A DNA stretch of 64,000 nucleotides from Streptosporangium pseudovulgare (GCF_014648055.1 NZ_BMQJ01000002.1:1-64000); one strand, 5' to 3'. Positions 14,930 to 23,569 are shown, counted from the first letter of the stretch. Notes: generated by a model not told the origin, from the letters alone. Made by a program: numbers and translations.

Positions 14930-16666
14930 ATGCGACAGCTGTCCGCGCTGGACGCGCAGTTCCTGCACGCCGAGTCGGCGACCACCGCGGCCCATCTCGC
15001 CGGGGTCGCGATCCTGGACGCCGCCCGCTCCCCCGGTGGCGCCGTGACCCGCGACGACGTCATCAGGCTGCTGCGTGAGCGGCTGCACCTGATCCCGGCG
15101 TTGCGGCTGCGGCTGGCCGAGGTGCCGTTCGGCCTCGACCGGCCGTACTGGACGGAGGCCGCCGGCCTCGACGTCGCCGACCACGTCCACGAGGTCGTGC
15201 TGCCGCTGCCCGGCGACGAGTCCCAGCTCGCCGACGAGATCACCCGCATCCACGAGCGCCGCCTCGACCGGTCGCGCCCGCTGTGGGAGATGCACCTCAT
15301 CCAGGGGCTGAGCGGCGGCCGGGCCGCCCTGTACACCAAGGTCCACCACTGCGCGGTCGACGGGATGTCGGGCGCGGAGATCCTGGCCTGCCTGCTGGAC
15401 CTCACATCCGAGATCCGCCCGGTCCCCGCGCCCGAGCCCCCGGGCCCGCCGCCGCCCGCCCCTGACCCGGCGGAGATGCTGGCCGTGGCCGTGGCCAGGT
15501 CGGTCGCCCACCCCGCCAGGGCGCTGCGCTCCCTGGGCCGGCTGGCGGCCGACCTCGACGCGATCCCGCTGCTCGGGGCGCTGCCCGCGGCCCGGACGGT
15601 GGCCGCCGCGGCCCGGTTGATCATCGGTGGTGACGCCGGGCTGCCGGAGATGCCGCCCCTGGTCGCCCCGCCCACCCCGTTCAACGGCCCGATCAGCGCC
15701 CGGCGGCGCTTCTCCTACGGCGCGCTGCCCCTCTCCGAGGTCAAGCGGGTCGCCCGGACCTTCGGGCTCAGCGTCAACGACGTGGTCATGACGCTGTGCG
15801 CCTCGGCGCTGCGCTCCTGGCTGCGCGAGCGCGACGTGCTGCCCGCCGAACCGCTGGTCGCCGCGGTCCCGGTCGCGGTCCGTACGGCGGGCGCCCGCGG
15901 TGGAGCCGGGGCCGAGACGGGGGCCGGGGTCGGGGTCGGCAACCGGCTCTCGGCCATGGTCGCCCCGCTGGCGACCGACGTCGCCTGCCCCCTGGAGCGG
16001 CTGCGGGTCACCGGGGAGGCGATGCGCCGGGCCAAGCGGCGCTTCGCGGCCGCGCCCGCCACCTGGCTGGACGAGCTGTCGGCGGTGCTGCCCGCCCCGG
16101 TCACGGCCGTGGCGACCCCGGCGGTCTTCCGGCTGGCCTCGATCGTGCTGCCGCCGATCAACCTGATCGTCTCCAACGTGCCGGGGCCGCAGTTCCCGCT
16201 GTACCTGTGCGGCGCCCGGGTCCTGGGCTACTACCCGATGTCGGTGCTGACCGACATGACCGGCGGGGTCAACATCACCTGCTTCTCCTACGACGGCTCG
16301 CTCGGGTTCGGCGTGCTGGCCTGCCCGGACCGGGTGGCGGACGTCTGGCGGCTCATGGGCCACCTGCAGGAGGCGATGGACGAACTGGTCGAGCTGGCCG
16401 GAACGGCGGACACCCACCCGGCCCCGCCCGCCGCGCCGGTCACGGTCGCGGACCCGGTCACGGTCGCGGACCCGGTGACGGTCGCGGACCCGGTGACGGT
16501 CACGGGCCCGTTGACGGTCGCGGGCCCGGTGGCGATCCCGGACCCGGTGACGGTCCCGGCGTCGCCGACGGCCGCGGATCCGGCTCCGGACCCGGTGACG
16601 GTCCCGGGCACGGCCCCGGGCACGGCCCCGGTGGCGGACCCGGTGGCGGTGCCGGCACCGGCCTGA
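14930..16666 (+). CDS. Wax ester synthase/diacylglycerol acyltransferase (WS/DGAT)
   Basis: 578 residues from the ATG at 14930, which has GGGAGGG upstream and begins MRQLSALDAQFLHAES, the usual N-terminus. The catalytic HHxxxDG motif is His139-His140-Cys-Ala-Val-Asp144-Gly, and the second-domain signatures NLIVSNVPGPQFPLYL and MSVLTDMTGGVNITCFSYDG are present. It esterifies acyl-CoA to diacylglycerol or fatty alcohol for storage lipid. Family members are about 460-480 residues. The excess is a C-terminal tail of PVTVAD repeats encoded by an 18-bp minisatellite, very likely dispensable. Confidence 0.9.
   Translation: MRQLSALDAQFLHAESATTAAHLAGVAILDAARSPGGAVTRDDVIRLLRERLHLIPALRLRLAEVPFGLDRPYWTEAAGLDVADHVHEVVLPLPGDESQLADEITRIHERRLDRSRPLWEMHLIQGLSGGRAALYTKVHHCAVDGMSGAEILACLLDLTSEIRPVPAPEPPGPPPPAPDPAEMLAVAVARSVAHPARALRSLGRLAADLDAIPLLGALPAARTVAAAARLIIGGDAGLPEMPPLVAPPTPFNGPISARRRFSYGALPLSEVKRVARTFGLSVNDVVMTLCASALRSWLRERDVLPAEPLVAAVPVAVRTAGARGGAGAETGAGVGVGNRLSAMVAPLATDVACPLERLRVTGEAMRRAKRRFAAAPATWLDELSAVLPAPVTAVATPAVFRLASIVLPPINLIVSNVPGPQFPLYLCGARVLGYYPMSVLTDMTGGVNITCFSYDGSLGFGVLACPDRVADVWRLMGHLQEAMDELVELAGTADTHPAPPAAPVTVADPVTVADPVTVADPVTVTGPLTVAGPVAIPDPVTVPASPTAADPAPDPVTVPGTAPGTAPVADPVAVPAPA
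16438..16560. repeat. 18-bp minisatellite encoding PVTVAD repeats
   Basis: About 6.5 head-to-tail copies of ggtcacggtcgcggaccc, degrading towards the 3' end. Being a multiple of three it adds six-residue units to the WS/DGAT tail. Confidence 0.85.
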
Positions 16667-16674
16667 AGCGGGGT

Positions 16675-17346
16675 TCAGCCCAGGGCGTGGGCGATCAGCT
16701 CGGCGACCGCGTCGGGGTCGATGGCGTGCCCGGTGAGCTGACAGAGGTTCTCCTGGTAGAGGAGCACCGCGGCGAAGGTGACGGCGGCGACCTCCAGCCG
16801 GGCGGCGTCGCCGCGCGGGGTCGGCAGCGCCAGCCCCAGGGCGAACCGGGCCCGCCGGATGATCTCTCCGTTCAGGCGGCCCAGCCGCTCGCGGACCGAC
16901 CCGTGCGTGTCGGCCTCGCGGAACAGGATGCGGCGCATCGCCGGGGAGGCGCGCAGCGGCAGCCGCCGGGCCAGCTTCGACAGCGTCCCGGCCGCGTCAC
17001 CGGGGACGGCCTCCACCTCGGGGGCCTCCTCCACGAGCGTGCGCTCGTCGACCAGCGTGACCAGCACGTCGATCTTCCTGGGGAAGTAGTGGAAGACCAG
17101 GCCCTTGGGCACGTCGGCGACCCGGGCGATCTCCGCCGTCGAGGTCGCCTCGTAGCCGCCCCCGGCGAACAGCGTCTCGGCGGCGTCGAGGATGCGGGTG
17201 CGCGCGCCGGGATCGGCGCCGCCACGCTCACGTCCGGACCGCGCGCCGGGGTCGGCGCCGTCACTTTCGCGTCCGGACCGCGTATCGGGATCGGCACCGT
17301 CACGCTCGCGTCCGGTCCCGCCCCGCCGCTGCCTGAAGCCGTTCAC
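16675..17346 (-). CDS. TetR-family transcriptional regulator
   Basis: About 223 residues from a GTG at 17346 (VNGFRQRRG). The HTH is ILDAAETLFAGGGYEATSTAEIARVADVPKGLVFHYFPRKIDVL, preceded by three copies of a 13-residue Arg/Asp-rich repeat (RERDGADPDTRSG-like) from a 39-bp minisatellite; the natural protein probably began nearer the HTH. The C-terminal half is a typical all-helical ligand domain with no recognisable ligand. It is convergent with WS/DGAT (8 bp between stops). The aldo/keto reductase starts 221 bp upstream on the opposite strand and is a plausible target. Confidence 0.85.
   Translation of the reverse strand: MNGFRQRRGGTGRERDGADPDTRSGRESDGADPGARSGRERGGADPGARTRILDAAETLFAGGGYEATSTAEIARVADVPKGLVFHYFPRKIDVLVTLVDERTLVEEAPEVEAVPGDAAGTLSKLARRLPLRASPAMRRILFREADTHGSVRERLGRLNGEIIRRARFALGLALPTPRGDAARLEVAAVTFAAVLLYQENLCQLTGHAIDPDAVAELIAHALG
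17210..17326. repeat. 39-bp minisatellite in the N-terminus of TetR
   Basis: Three tandem 39-bp units (17210-17248, 17249-17287, 17288-17326) with about 80% identity. They keep the frame open and encode 13-residue charged repeats. Confidence 0.8.
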
Positions 17347-17555
17347 ACGCCGACCATAACCGCGGGTCCGGCCGGATTTCCATGCCGCCGGAGGGAGATC
17401 ACCGTACGGCCCGCCGCCCGGCTCCGCCGTACGCGGGAACGCACCGGCCGGCGTGGGGGGACGCGGCGCGGCGGGCGCCGCCGGGCCCGGGCCGGCCGCG
17501 CGGCGCACCGGCCCGGGTCCGGCGGGGCCCCGGAGTCACGCGGGCAGGAGGCAAA

Positions 17556-17567
17556 TACAGTTGCCAC
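17556..17567 (+). promoter_or_regulatory. TACAGT-N6-ATG: leaderless promoter of the aldo/keto reductase
   Basis: TACAGT at 17556-17561 is followed by six bases and ATG at 17568. The only GGAGG upstream is about 17 nt away, too far to act as a Shine-Dalgarno. The same TACAGT-N6-start arrangement occurs at 45285. Confidence 0.6.
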
Positions 17568-18491
17568 ATGAGCTTTTCCGAACTCAACCTCTTCCCGCTC
17601 TGCCTGGGCGGCAACGTCTTCGGCTGGACCGCCGGCCGCGAGGACTCCTTCGCCGTTCTGGACGCCTACGCCGAGGCTGGCGGTAACTTCGTCGACACCG
17701 CCGACGTGTACTCCGCGTGGGCCCCCGGGCACAGCGGCGGGGAGTCGGAGACCATCATCGGCGAGTGGCTCGACGCCCGCGGCAACCGCGACCGGATCGT
17801 GCTGGCCACCAAGGTCGGCATGCTGGGCAGCCGTCGCGGCCTGTCGGCGAAGAACATCCGCCTGGCCGTCGAGGACTCCCTGCGCAGGCTGCGGACCGAT
17901 TACATCGACCTGTACTGGGCGCACATCGACGACGCCGACACCCCGCTGGAGGAGACGCTCGGCACGTTCGGCGAGCTGATCGGCGAGGGCAAGATCCGCA
18001 ACATCGGCGCCTCCAACTACGGTCCCGAGCGGCTGGCCGAGGCCCTGGACGTCTCCGAGCGCGAGGGGCTGCCCCGCTACGGGGTGCTGCAGCAGCACTA
18101 CAACCTGGTGGAGCGCGACTACGAAGGGGCGCTGCGCGACGTGGTGGCGGCCCGGGGGCTGACCAGCACGCCGTACCTCGGCCTGGCCCGCGGCTTCCTG
18201 ACCGGCAAGTACCGGCCCGGGGTCGAGGTGGACAGCCCCCGCGCCGACTCCGCCGCCCGCTACCTGGAGGAGGAGCGGGGCCGCCGGGTGCTCGCCGCGC
18301 TGGACGAGGTGGCCGCCGCCCACGACGCCGTCCCGGCCACCGTCGCGCTCGCCTGGCTGGCCGCCCAGCCCACGGTGGCCGCGCCCATCGCCAGCGCCCG
18401 CAACGTCGAGCAGCTCAGGCCGCTGCTGGCCGTCGCCGAGCTGGAGCTGACCGACGACGACCTGAAGCTGCTGGACGAGGCGTCCCGCTGA
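17568..18491 (+). CDS. Aldo/keto reductase
   Basis: 307 residues. The AKR barrel is complete: LCLGGNVFGWT, the tetrad residues Asp and Tyr in NFVDTADVYS, Lys in VLATKVGML and His in DLYWAHIDD, then NIGASNYG and a C-terminal NADPH-phosphate-binding segment (VAAPIASARNVEQL). It reduces aldehydes or ketones with NADPH; substrate unknown. ATG at 17568 has a TACAGT element six bases upstream and no close Shine-Dalgarno, so it is probably leaderless. A TetR gene lies upstream in the opposite direction. Confidence 0.9.
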   Translation: MSFSELNLFPLCLGGNVFGWTAGREDSFAVLDAYAEAGGNFVDTADVYSAWAPGHSGGESETIIGEWLDARGNRDRIVLATKVGMLGSRRGLSAKNIRLAVEDSLRRLRTDYIDLYWAHIDDADTPLEETLGTFGELIGEGKIRNIGASNYGPERLAEALDVSEREGLPRYGVLQQHYNLVERDYEGALRDVVAARGLTSTPYLGLARGFLTGKYRPGVEVDSPRADSAARYLEEERGRRVLAALDEVAAAHDAVPATVALAWLAAQPTVAAPIASARNVEQLRPLLAVAELELTDDDLKLLDEASR

Positions 18492-18495
18492 CGGT

Positions 18496-18540
18496 GCGGG
18501 GGTCCCGCGGTGTCCTCTCCGGACGCCGCGAGACCCCCGC
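18496..18540 (+). terminator. Imperfect 19-bp hairpin after the aldo/keto reductase
   Basis: gcgggggtcccgcggtgtc pairs with gacgccgcgagacccccgc (one mismatch, one G-U) around a 7-nt loop. It lies between two converging genes (aldo/keto reductase and symporter) and may act in both directions. Confidence 0.6.
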
Positions 18541-18575
18541 CGGTGCCGCGGGACCCGCCGGGCCCCGCGGCGCGG

Positions 18576-20186
18576 TCAGTGCTGGGCGGCCTTCTCCGCG
18601 CCGACGCCGGTGAGCGAGCGGACCTCGATCTCGGCGTACTTGGCGGCGTTGTGCTCCTTGCTGAGCACGGTCCCGAGGTAGCCGAACAGGAAGCCCAGCG
18701 GGATCGAGACCAGGCCGGGGTTGCTGAGCGGGAACCAGGAGAAGTCCGCGCCCGGGATCAGCGAGGTCTCCGCGCCCGACACGACCGGCGAGAAGATCAC
18801 CAGCAGCAGCGCGGAGGCCAGGCCGCCGTAGATGGCCCAGACGGCGCCGGAGGTGTTGAACCGGCGCCAGAACAGGCTGTAGAGGATCGCCGGCAGGTTG
18901 CCCGAGGCGGCGACCGCGAAGGCCAGCGCCACCAGGAACGCCACGTTCTGCTTCTGGGCGAGGATGCCCAGGCCGATGGCGACCGCGCCGATGACGAAGG
19001 CGGCGATCCGGGCGACCGCGATCTCCTCCCGGTCGGTGGTCTGGCCGCGCTTGAAGACGTGGGCGTACAGGTCGTGGGCGAAGCTGGAGGAGGAGGCCAG
19101 CGTCAGCCCGGCGACGACCGCCAGGATCGTGGCGAAGGCGACCGCGGCGATCACCGCCAGCAGGATCGTGCCGCCCACCTCGCCGAAGACGGCCCGGCCG
19201 ATCGCCTCGGCGAGCATCGGCGCGGCGGTGTTGCCGGCCTTGTCCTGCGCGGCGATGGCCTTGCCGCCGACCAGCGCCGCCGCGCCGAAGCCCAGCACGA
19301 GGGTCAGCAGATAGAACACGCCGATGATGCCGATGCCCCACAGCACCGACTTGCGGGCCTCCTTGGCGGTGGGGACGGTGTAGAAGCGGATCAGGATGTG
19401 CGGCAGGCCCGCGGTGCCCAGCACCAGCGCCAGGCCCAGGCTGATCAGGTCGAGCTTGCCGGCCAGGCCCTGCGCCTCGGTGCCGTACTTGCCGCCCGGG
19501 TTGAGGAACGCCTCACCCTTGCCGCTCTGCGCGGCGGCGTCGCCGAGCAGCCCGGAGAGGTTGAACCCGTACTTGCCGAGCACCAGCAGGGTGATCAGGG
19601 TCGCGCCGCCCATGAGCAGCACGGCCTTGACGATCTGCACCCAGGTGGTGCCCTTCATGCCGCCGACGACCACGTAGACGATCATCAGCAGGCCCACGGC
19701 GACGATGGTGAGCGCCTTGCCCGCCGGGGAGGTGACGCCGAGCAGCAGGCCGACCAGCGCGCCCGCGCCGACCATCTGGGCCAGCAGGTAGAAGATCGAC
19801 ACCACGATGGTGGAGACGCCCGCCGCGGTGCGCACCGGGCGCGGGCTCATCCGGAAGGCCAGCACGTCGGCCATGGTGAACTTGCCGGAGTTGCGCATCA
19901 GCTCGGCGACCAGCAGCAGCGCCACCAGCCAGGCGACCAGGAAGCCGATCGAGTACAGGAAGCCGTCGTAGCCCGACAGCGCGATGGTCCCAGCGATGCC
20001 CAGGAAGCTCGCGGCCGACATGTAGTCGCCGCCGATCGCCAGGCCGTTCTGCGCGCCGCTGAAGGACCGGTTGCCGGCGTAGAAGCCCGCGGCGTCCTTG
20101 GTGCTGCGGCTGGCCCGGAAGGTGATGCCCAGGGTGATGGCGACGAAGAGCAGGAACAGGATCGTGGACAGCGTCTGGTGGCTCAT
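18576..20186 (-). CDS. actP: Cation/acetate symporter, sodium:solute symporter family (ActP-like)
   Basis: 536 residues, about 13 hydrophobic helices. SSS-family marks include TLGITFRASRSTKDAAGFYAG, NGLAIGGDYMSAASFLGIAG, LVLGTAGLPHILIRFYTV and AFAVAASGNLPAILYSLFWRRFN. It takes up acetate or another short monocarboxylate with sodium or protons at the plasma membrane. ATG at 20186 overlaps the DUF485 stop (ATGA), the classical yjcH-actP arrangement. A CRP-like palindrome lies ahead of the operon. Substrate preference cannot be read from sequence. Confidence 0.9.
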   Translation of the reverse strand: MSHQTLSTILFLLFVAITLGITFRASRSTKDAAGFYAGNRSFSGAQNGLAIGGDYMSAASFLGIAGTIALSGYDGFLYSIGFLVAWLVALLLVAELMRNSGKFTMADVLAFRMSPRPVRTAAGVSTIVVSIFYLLAQMVGAGALVGLLLGVTSPAGKALTIVAVGLLMIVYVVVGGMKGTTWVQIVKAVLLMGGATLITLLVLGKYGFNLSGLLGDAAAQSGKGEAFLNPGGKYGTEAQGLAGKLDLISLGLALVLGTAGLPHILIRFYTVPTAKEARKSVLWGIGIIGVFYLLTLVLGFGAAALVGGKAIAAQDKAGNTAAPMLAEAIGRAVFGEVGGTILLAVIAAVAFATILAVVAGLTLASSSSFAHDLYAHVFKRGQTTDREEIAVARIAAFVIGAVAIGLGILAQKQNVAFLVALAFAVAASGNLPAILYSLFWRRFNTSGAVWAIYGGLASALLLVIFSPVVSGAETSLIPGADFSWFPLSNPGLVSIPLGFLFGYLGTVLSKEHNAAKYAEIEVRSLTGVGAEKAAQH

Positions 20187-20530
20187 TCGGTCCCGCCCTT
20201 CACGTCGGTCCTGCCCTCGGCCTCGTGGCGGATCTCGTCGGCCAGCGGGTCGAGCCTCCGGGCGGCGTGCCGGGAGTAGGCCCAGGCGATGAGGAACGTC
20301 GAGACGAACTGCAGCAGGCCGAAGATCAGCGCCACGTTGATGTTGCCGAGGACCTTCGTGCCCATGAAACCGCGAGCCCAGGCCGACAACACGACGTACA
20401 GCAGGTACCACACCAGGAACACCGCGGTCATCGGGAACACCCACGCCCGGAAGCGCCGCTTCAGCTCCTGGAACCGCTCCTCACTCTGGATCTGTTCATA
20501 TAGAGATGAATCATGTTGTCTGGTGGTCAC
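20183..20530 (-). CDS. DUF485 family inner membrane protein (YjcH-like)
   Basis: 115 residues starting at GTG 20530 with GGGAGG upstream; a longer frame runs through the promoter. It has SSLYEQIQSEERFQELKRRFR, the conserved DUF485 N-terminus, then two membrane helices (VFPMTAVFLVWYLLYVVLSA and NVALIFGLLQFVSTFLIAWAYSR). It is the usual small companion of ActP symporters and is translationally coupled to one here. Biochemical role unknown. Confidence 0.88.
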   Translation of the reverse strand: MTTRQHDSSLYEQIQSEERFQELKRRFRAWVFPMTAVFLVWYLLYVVLSAWARGFMGTKVLGNINVALIFGLLQFVSTFLIAWAYSRHAARRLDPLADEIRHEAEGRTDVKGGTE

Positions 20531-20546
20531 CGGACCTCCCACGCAT

Positions 20547-20560
20547 GTGATCTGGGTCAC
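20547..20560 (-). promoter_or_regulatory. CRP/GlxR-like palindrome upstream of DUF485-actP
   Basis: GTGA-TCTGGG-TCAC matches the CRP half-site pattern GTGA-N6-TCAC exactly, 16 bp before the GTG start. A TACGTT box at 20570-20565 (minus strand) could be the -10, which would place the palindrome near the transcription start. Cyclic-AMP control of acetate uptake is known in actinobacteria; here it is inferred. Confidence 0.5.
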
Positions 20561-20734
20561 CGACAACGTAGGAGGAGGGGTTCTCCGGCGAGGAGACCCG
20601 GCGGCGGACTCGTCGCCCAGCCGCCGCCGGACGGCGTTCAACCGGCCACGGCCCGCGGTGAACGGCCCGATCCCTGCGCCGAACGGTACGCCGTACCCGG
20701 CCCGGTCCGGCCTCCGCCCCTCCCGGGGACCCGG

Positions 20735-21937
20735 TCAGGCGGCGCTCGGGCGCCCGGCCGGGGACCTCATGGACCGGGCCCGCAGGGCGTGCGCCCCGGC
20801 CAGGCACACCGTCACCCCCACCACGCCCAGCAGGACGCGGTGGTCGAAGAGCGACACCAGCACCGCCCCCGCCGCCAGGGACGCCAGCTGGACGACGCCC
20901 GCGACCGCGTCGAAGGCGGCCGAGACCCTCCCGACCAGGTGCCCGGGGCTGCGCCGCTGCGTCAGCGTCGCCTCGGCCACCCCCGCCAGCGTCAGCCCGG
21001 CTCCCCCCGCCGCCATCGCGGCGAGCACGACCGCCCCGGCCGGCACCGTCCACAGCAGCACGGCCACGCCGTACAGGGCGATGCCGGCGCCGATCGCGAA
21101 CAGCTCGCCGCAGCGGGCGATCACCGTCGCCGCGCCCAGACCGCCGATGATCGCACCGACGCCCATCGCGGTGGAGGTGACCGCGGTGAACTCCGGCGGC
21201 CGGCCCAGGCCGTGCTCGATCACCGCGAAGATCAGCGACTCGGTGGCGCCCGCGACCGCGAACATCATGCAGAACGCCGTCACGGTACGGCGCAGCAGCG
21301 GATCACCGGCCAGGTGCCGGGCGCCGGCCAGGAACTCGTCCCGCGGGCGGCCCCGCGGCGCGACCGGCACCGGCGGCGGCGCGGGCAGCAGCGCGAAGGC
21401 CGCGGCGGCCACCACGAAGGTGGCCACGTCGAACAGCACCACCGCACCGATGCCCCAGGCCGCGTAGACGGCCATGCCGAACAGCGGCCCGACCAGGCGC
21501 AGCCCCTGCCGGGCGGTCTGCAGCGCGCCGTTGGCCCCGGCGAGCGACTCCGCCGGCAGGATGGCCTTCAGCAGCCCGCCGAGCGCCCCGGACGTCGCGG
21601 CGTACGACAGCCCCATGGCGGCCGAGACCGGGTAGACCAGCCAGAAGGTGCCGGGCCCGGTCACCGCGGCGAGCGGGGTGATCGCCACGGCCGCCAGCAG
21701 GCAGGTCGCGACCAGGAACCTCCTGCGGTCCACCCGGTCGATCACATAGCCGATCAGCGGCGACAAGCACAGCGGAACGGTGAAGAAGAACAGGGTCAGC
21801 CCGGCGGCGCCGTCGGAGCCGGTGAGCTTCTTCGCCAGGACCGCCGGGATCAGCAGCAGCGACGCGTCCCCCAGCAGGCTGGTGACCATCGCGAGGTAGA
21901 CGATCCGGAACCGCCGGTCGCGCAGGGCCGCGCGCAT
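20735..21937 (-). CDS. MFS exporter of the second YcaO locus
   Basis: 400 residues, about 12 hydrophobic helices. It starts MRAALRDRRFRIVYLAMVTSLLGD and has the cytoplasmic motif GYVIDRVDRRRFLVA and SPGHLVGRVSAAFDAVAG, as in drug/siderophore-exporter-like MFS_3 proteins. The ATG at 21937 shares one base with the YcaO stop (TGATG), so translation is coupled. It likely exports the product of the peptide-YcaO pair. Confidence 0.85.
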   Translation of the reverse strand: MRAALRDRRFRIVYLAMVTSLLGDASLLLIPAVLAKKLTGSDGAAGLTLFFFTVPLCLSPLIGYVIDRVDRRRFLVATCLLAAVAITPLAAVTGPGTFWLVYPVSAAMGLSYAATSGALGGLLKAILPAESLAGANGALQTARQGLRLVGPLFGMAVYAAWGIGAVVLFDVATFVVAAAAFALLPAPPPVPVAPRGRPRDEFLAGARHLAGDPLLRRTVTAFCMMFAVAGATESLIFAVIEHGLGRPPEFTAVTSTAMGVGAIIGGLGAATVIARCGELFAIGAGIALYGVAVLLWTVPAGAVVLAAMAAGGAGLTLAGVAEATLTQRRSPGHLVGRVSAAFDAVAGVVQLASLAAGAVLVSLFDHRVLLGVVGVTVCLAGAHALRARSMRSPAGRPSAA

Positions 21938-23361
21938 CACCGCTGACCGGCGAGCCGCCGCGCGGCCCGTCCCGTCGGCAGCACCGGAACGGCGCTGTGC
22001 ACCATCGCGAACGTGTCCAGACCGGGAACGATCACGGTGAGCACCGGGCAACGGACGCGCCCGGGATTCCAGCGGAAGGCGTAGGCGGCGAATCCCGCGG
22101 CCTCCATCCGCCCGAGGACCGCGGCGATCCGGCCCGCCACGCCCCGCCGCCGTTCGGACCGCTCGTCCATACGCTCCCGCTCCGTCAGATGGTCATCCGC
22201 CGTCCGGTCCGCCCGGTCCGCCCGGTCCTCCGTACCCGCCCGCCGTTCCTCCCCGCCCGGCCAGGGGCCGGGCACCAGGCGCGGGCCCAGCGGCCCGGGA
22301 TCGAGCCGCGCGCACCGCTCCAGCAGCGGCCAGCGCCGCAGGCTCTCCAGCCTGCGCGCCAGGGTCAGGTCCACCCCGAGCGACATGTTGAACGACGACT
22401 GGACCACCTCGCTCAGCGCGCGTTCCACCGCGTACTCCGGGTCGAGCGAGGCCCCCGAGCCGATCACCCCGGGGTACGGCCCGGCCCGGGAGGGGATCGC
22501 GCAGTAGGCGGGGATGCCCAGGTCGGAAGTCATGTCGATGACCAGCGGCGGCGCCCCGAGGCGCGTCCGCGCCTCGGCGTGCAGGCGGCGCAGGTCACCC
22601 GGCAGCCCGCCCGGGTCGATGACCCGGATCGGCGCGGCCCCGTCGAGGTACCAGTCGAGCAGGGCGTGCGACAGGGCGTCCCGCTCGACGACCTCCAGCA
22701 GCCCGTGCAGGACGGCTTCGGCCTCGGTCACCCCGGCGGCGGTGCCGCTGTCGTAGGCGTACCGCAGGTAGGACTCGTAGCGCAGGTCGTCACCGGGGAC
22801 GGGATGGCTGCGGCAGGACGGCGACCGGGCGAAGGCCGGATACCAGATCGCCCGGCGCCCCGGAGAAGGACCTCCCTCGGGGGACGACGCGGCCCCGGCC
22901 CGCCCGGGGCCGGCGACCAGCCCGGACGTCCGCGGAGACTCCCCCGAAGGCTCCCCCAGCGGCTCGGCCCGTAGACAGGCCACGGCGACACCGGGATGGT
23001 CGCGGGCGAGGCGGTGGAGCATCTCCTCACCGCGCAGCTCCGGCTGGGCCACCACGGCCTCCACCGGCAGCACCCGCACCCGGCCGGTGTCCCGGGCGAG
23101 CGCGGCCTGTCCCCGATCGTGTTCGAGGTGCTGCCAGGCCTCGAACAACGCGCTCACCCTGCTCTGCCCGCCGGCCCCCTTGCCCAGGGACGCCGTCACG
23201 ACCTTCCCCGACCGGTCACGGACGGTGCAGCGGTGGACGGGGAACTCCGGCGAGCCGGCGGAGACGAACTCCGCCGACAGGCCGGAGCCGGCGAACATCT
23301 CCTCGATGACGGACAACGCCTCCGTCAGGCCGGTCTCACGCTCCCGCTGGGCGCGTGCCAC
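21937..23361 (-). CDS. Stand-alone YcaO-family enzyme, canonical ATP-binding motifs
   Basis: 474 residues, GTG start at 23361. All three YcaO ATP-site segments are present: SLGKGAGGQSRVSALFEAWQ (58-77; SxGKG, Glu74), GTAAGVTEAEAVLHGLLEVVERD (206-228; Glu223, Glu226, Arg227) and AVERALSEVVQSS (311-323; Glu318, Gln321). No ThiF/E1-like partner or TfuA is adjacent. Two low-complexity loops are inserted (about 135-170, SPEGGPSPGRR; about 365-400, Glu/Arg/Asp-rich). It lies 6 bp after a 50-residue peptide gene and is coupled to an MFS exporter. It is more canonical than the YcaO at 10002-11165. A house-keeping role like E. coli YcaO is an alternative. Confidence 0.8.
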   Translation of the reverse strand: MARAQRERETGLTEALSVIEEMFAGSGLSAEFVSAGSPEFPVHRCTVRDRSGKVVTASLGKGAGGQSRVSALFEAWQHLEHDRGQAALARDTGRVRVLPVEAVVAQPELRGEEMLHRLARDHPGVAVACLRAEPLGEPSGESPRTSGLVAGPGRAGAASSPEGGPSPGRRAIWYPAFARSPSCRSHPVPGDDLRYESYLRYAYDSGTAAGVTEAEAVLHGLLEVVERDALSHALLDWYLDGAAPIRVIDPGGLPGDLRRLHAEARTRLGAPPLVIDMTSDLGIPAYCAIPSRAGPYPGVIGSGASLDPEYAVERALSEVVQSSFNMSLGVDLTLARRLESLRRWPLLERCARLDPGPLGPRLVPGPWPGGEERRAGTEDRADRADRTADDHLTERERMDERSERRRGVAGRIAAVLGRMEAAGFAAYAFRWNPGRVRCPVLTVIVPGLDTFAMVHSAVPVLPTGRAARRLAGQR

Positions 23362-23367
23362 CGGCCG

Positions 23368-23520
23368 TCAGCGGGCGCCGGTGAGCACGCCGGGCGCGAA
23401 CCGCACGGAGAAGAACTCATCGAGAAGAAGCGTCTCGGCGGGGCTGAAGGAGAAGGACGCCTCAAGCTGGAAGCCGTCCTCCCCGGTGAGGCACCGGCCG
23501 TTGGAGTTGCTGTTGCCCAT
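23368..23520 (-). CDS. 50-residue peptide, candidate substrate of the adjacent YcaO
   Basis: ATG at 23520 follows GGGGAG at 6-nt spacing. The product begins MGNSNSNGRCLTGED, with one Cys (residue 10) and Asn/Ser-rich sequence, continues FQLEASFSFSPAETLLLDEFF and ends FAPGVLTGAR. Six bases separate its stop from the YcaO GTG, so the two are co-translated. If it is a RiPP precursor, the core could be N-terminal (the Cys/Asn/Ser part, with a follower as in bottromycin) or the C-terminal ten residues. I recognise no family. A regulatory subunit of YcaO is the alternative. Confidence 0.6.
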   Translation of the reverse strand: MGNSNSNGRCLTGEDGFQLEASFSFSPAETLLLDEFFSVRFAPGVLTGAR

Positions 23521-23569
23521 CGCACGCTCCCCACCTCGAAACGGACCTTTTCCGATCATTCCTTCACAC

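Noticed and set aside
20511..21053. Minus-strand frame between actP operon and MFS as a separate gene
   Set aside because: Shadow of the MFS gene and the promoter region; Gly/Arg/Pro-rich without motifs.
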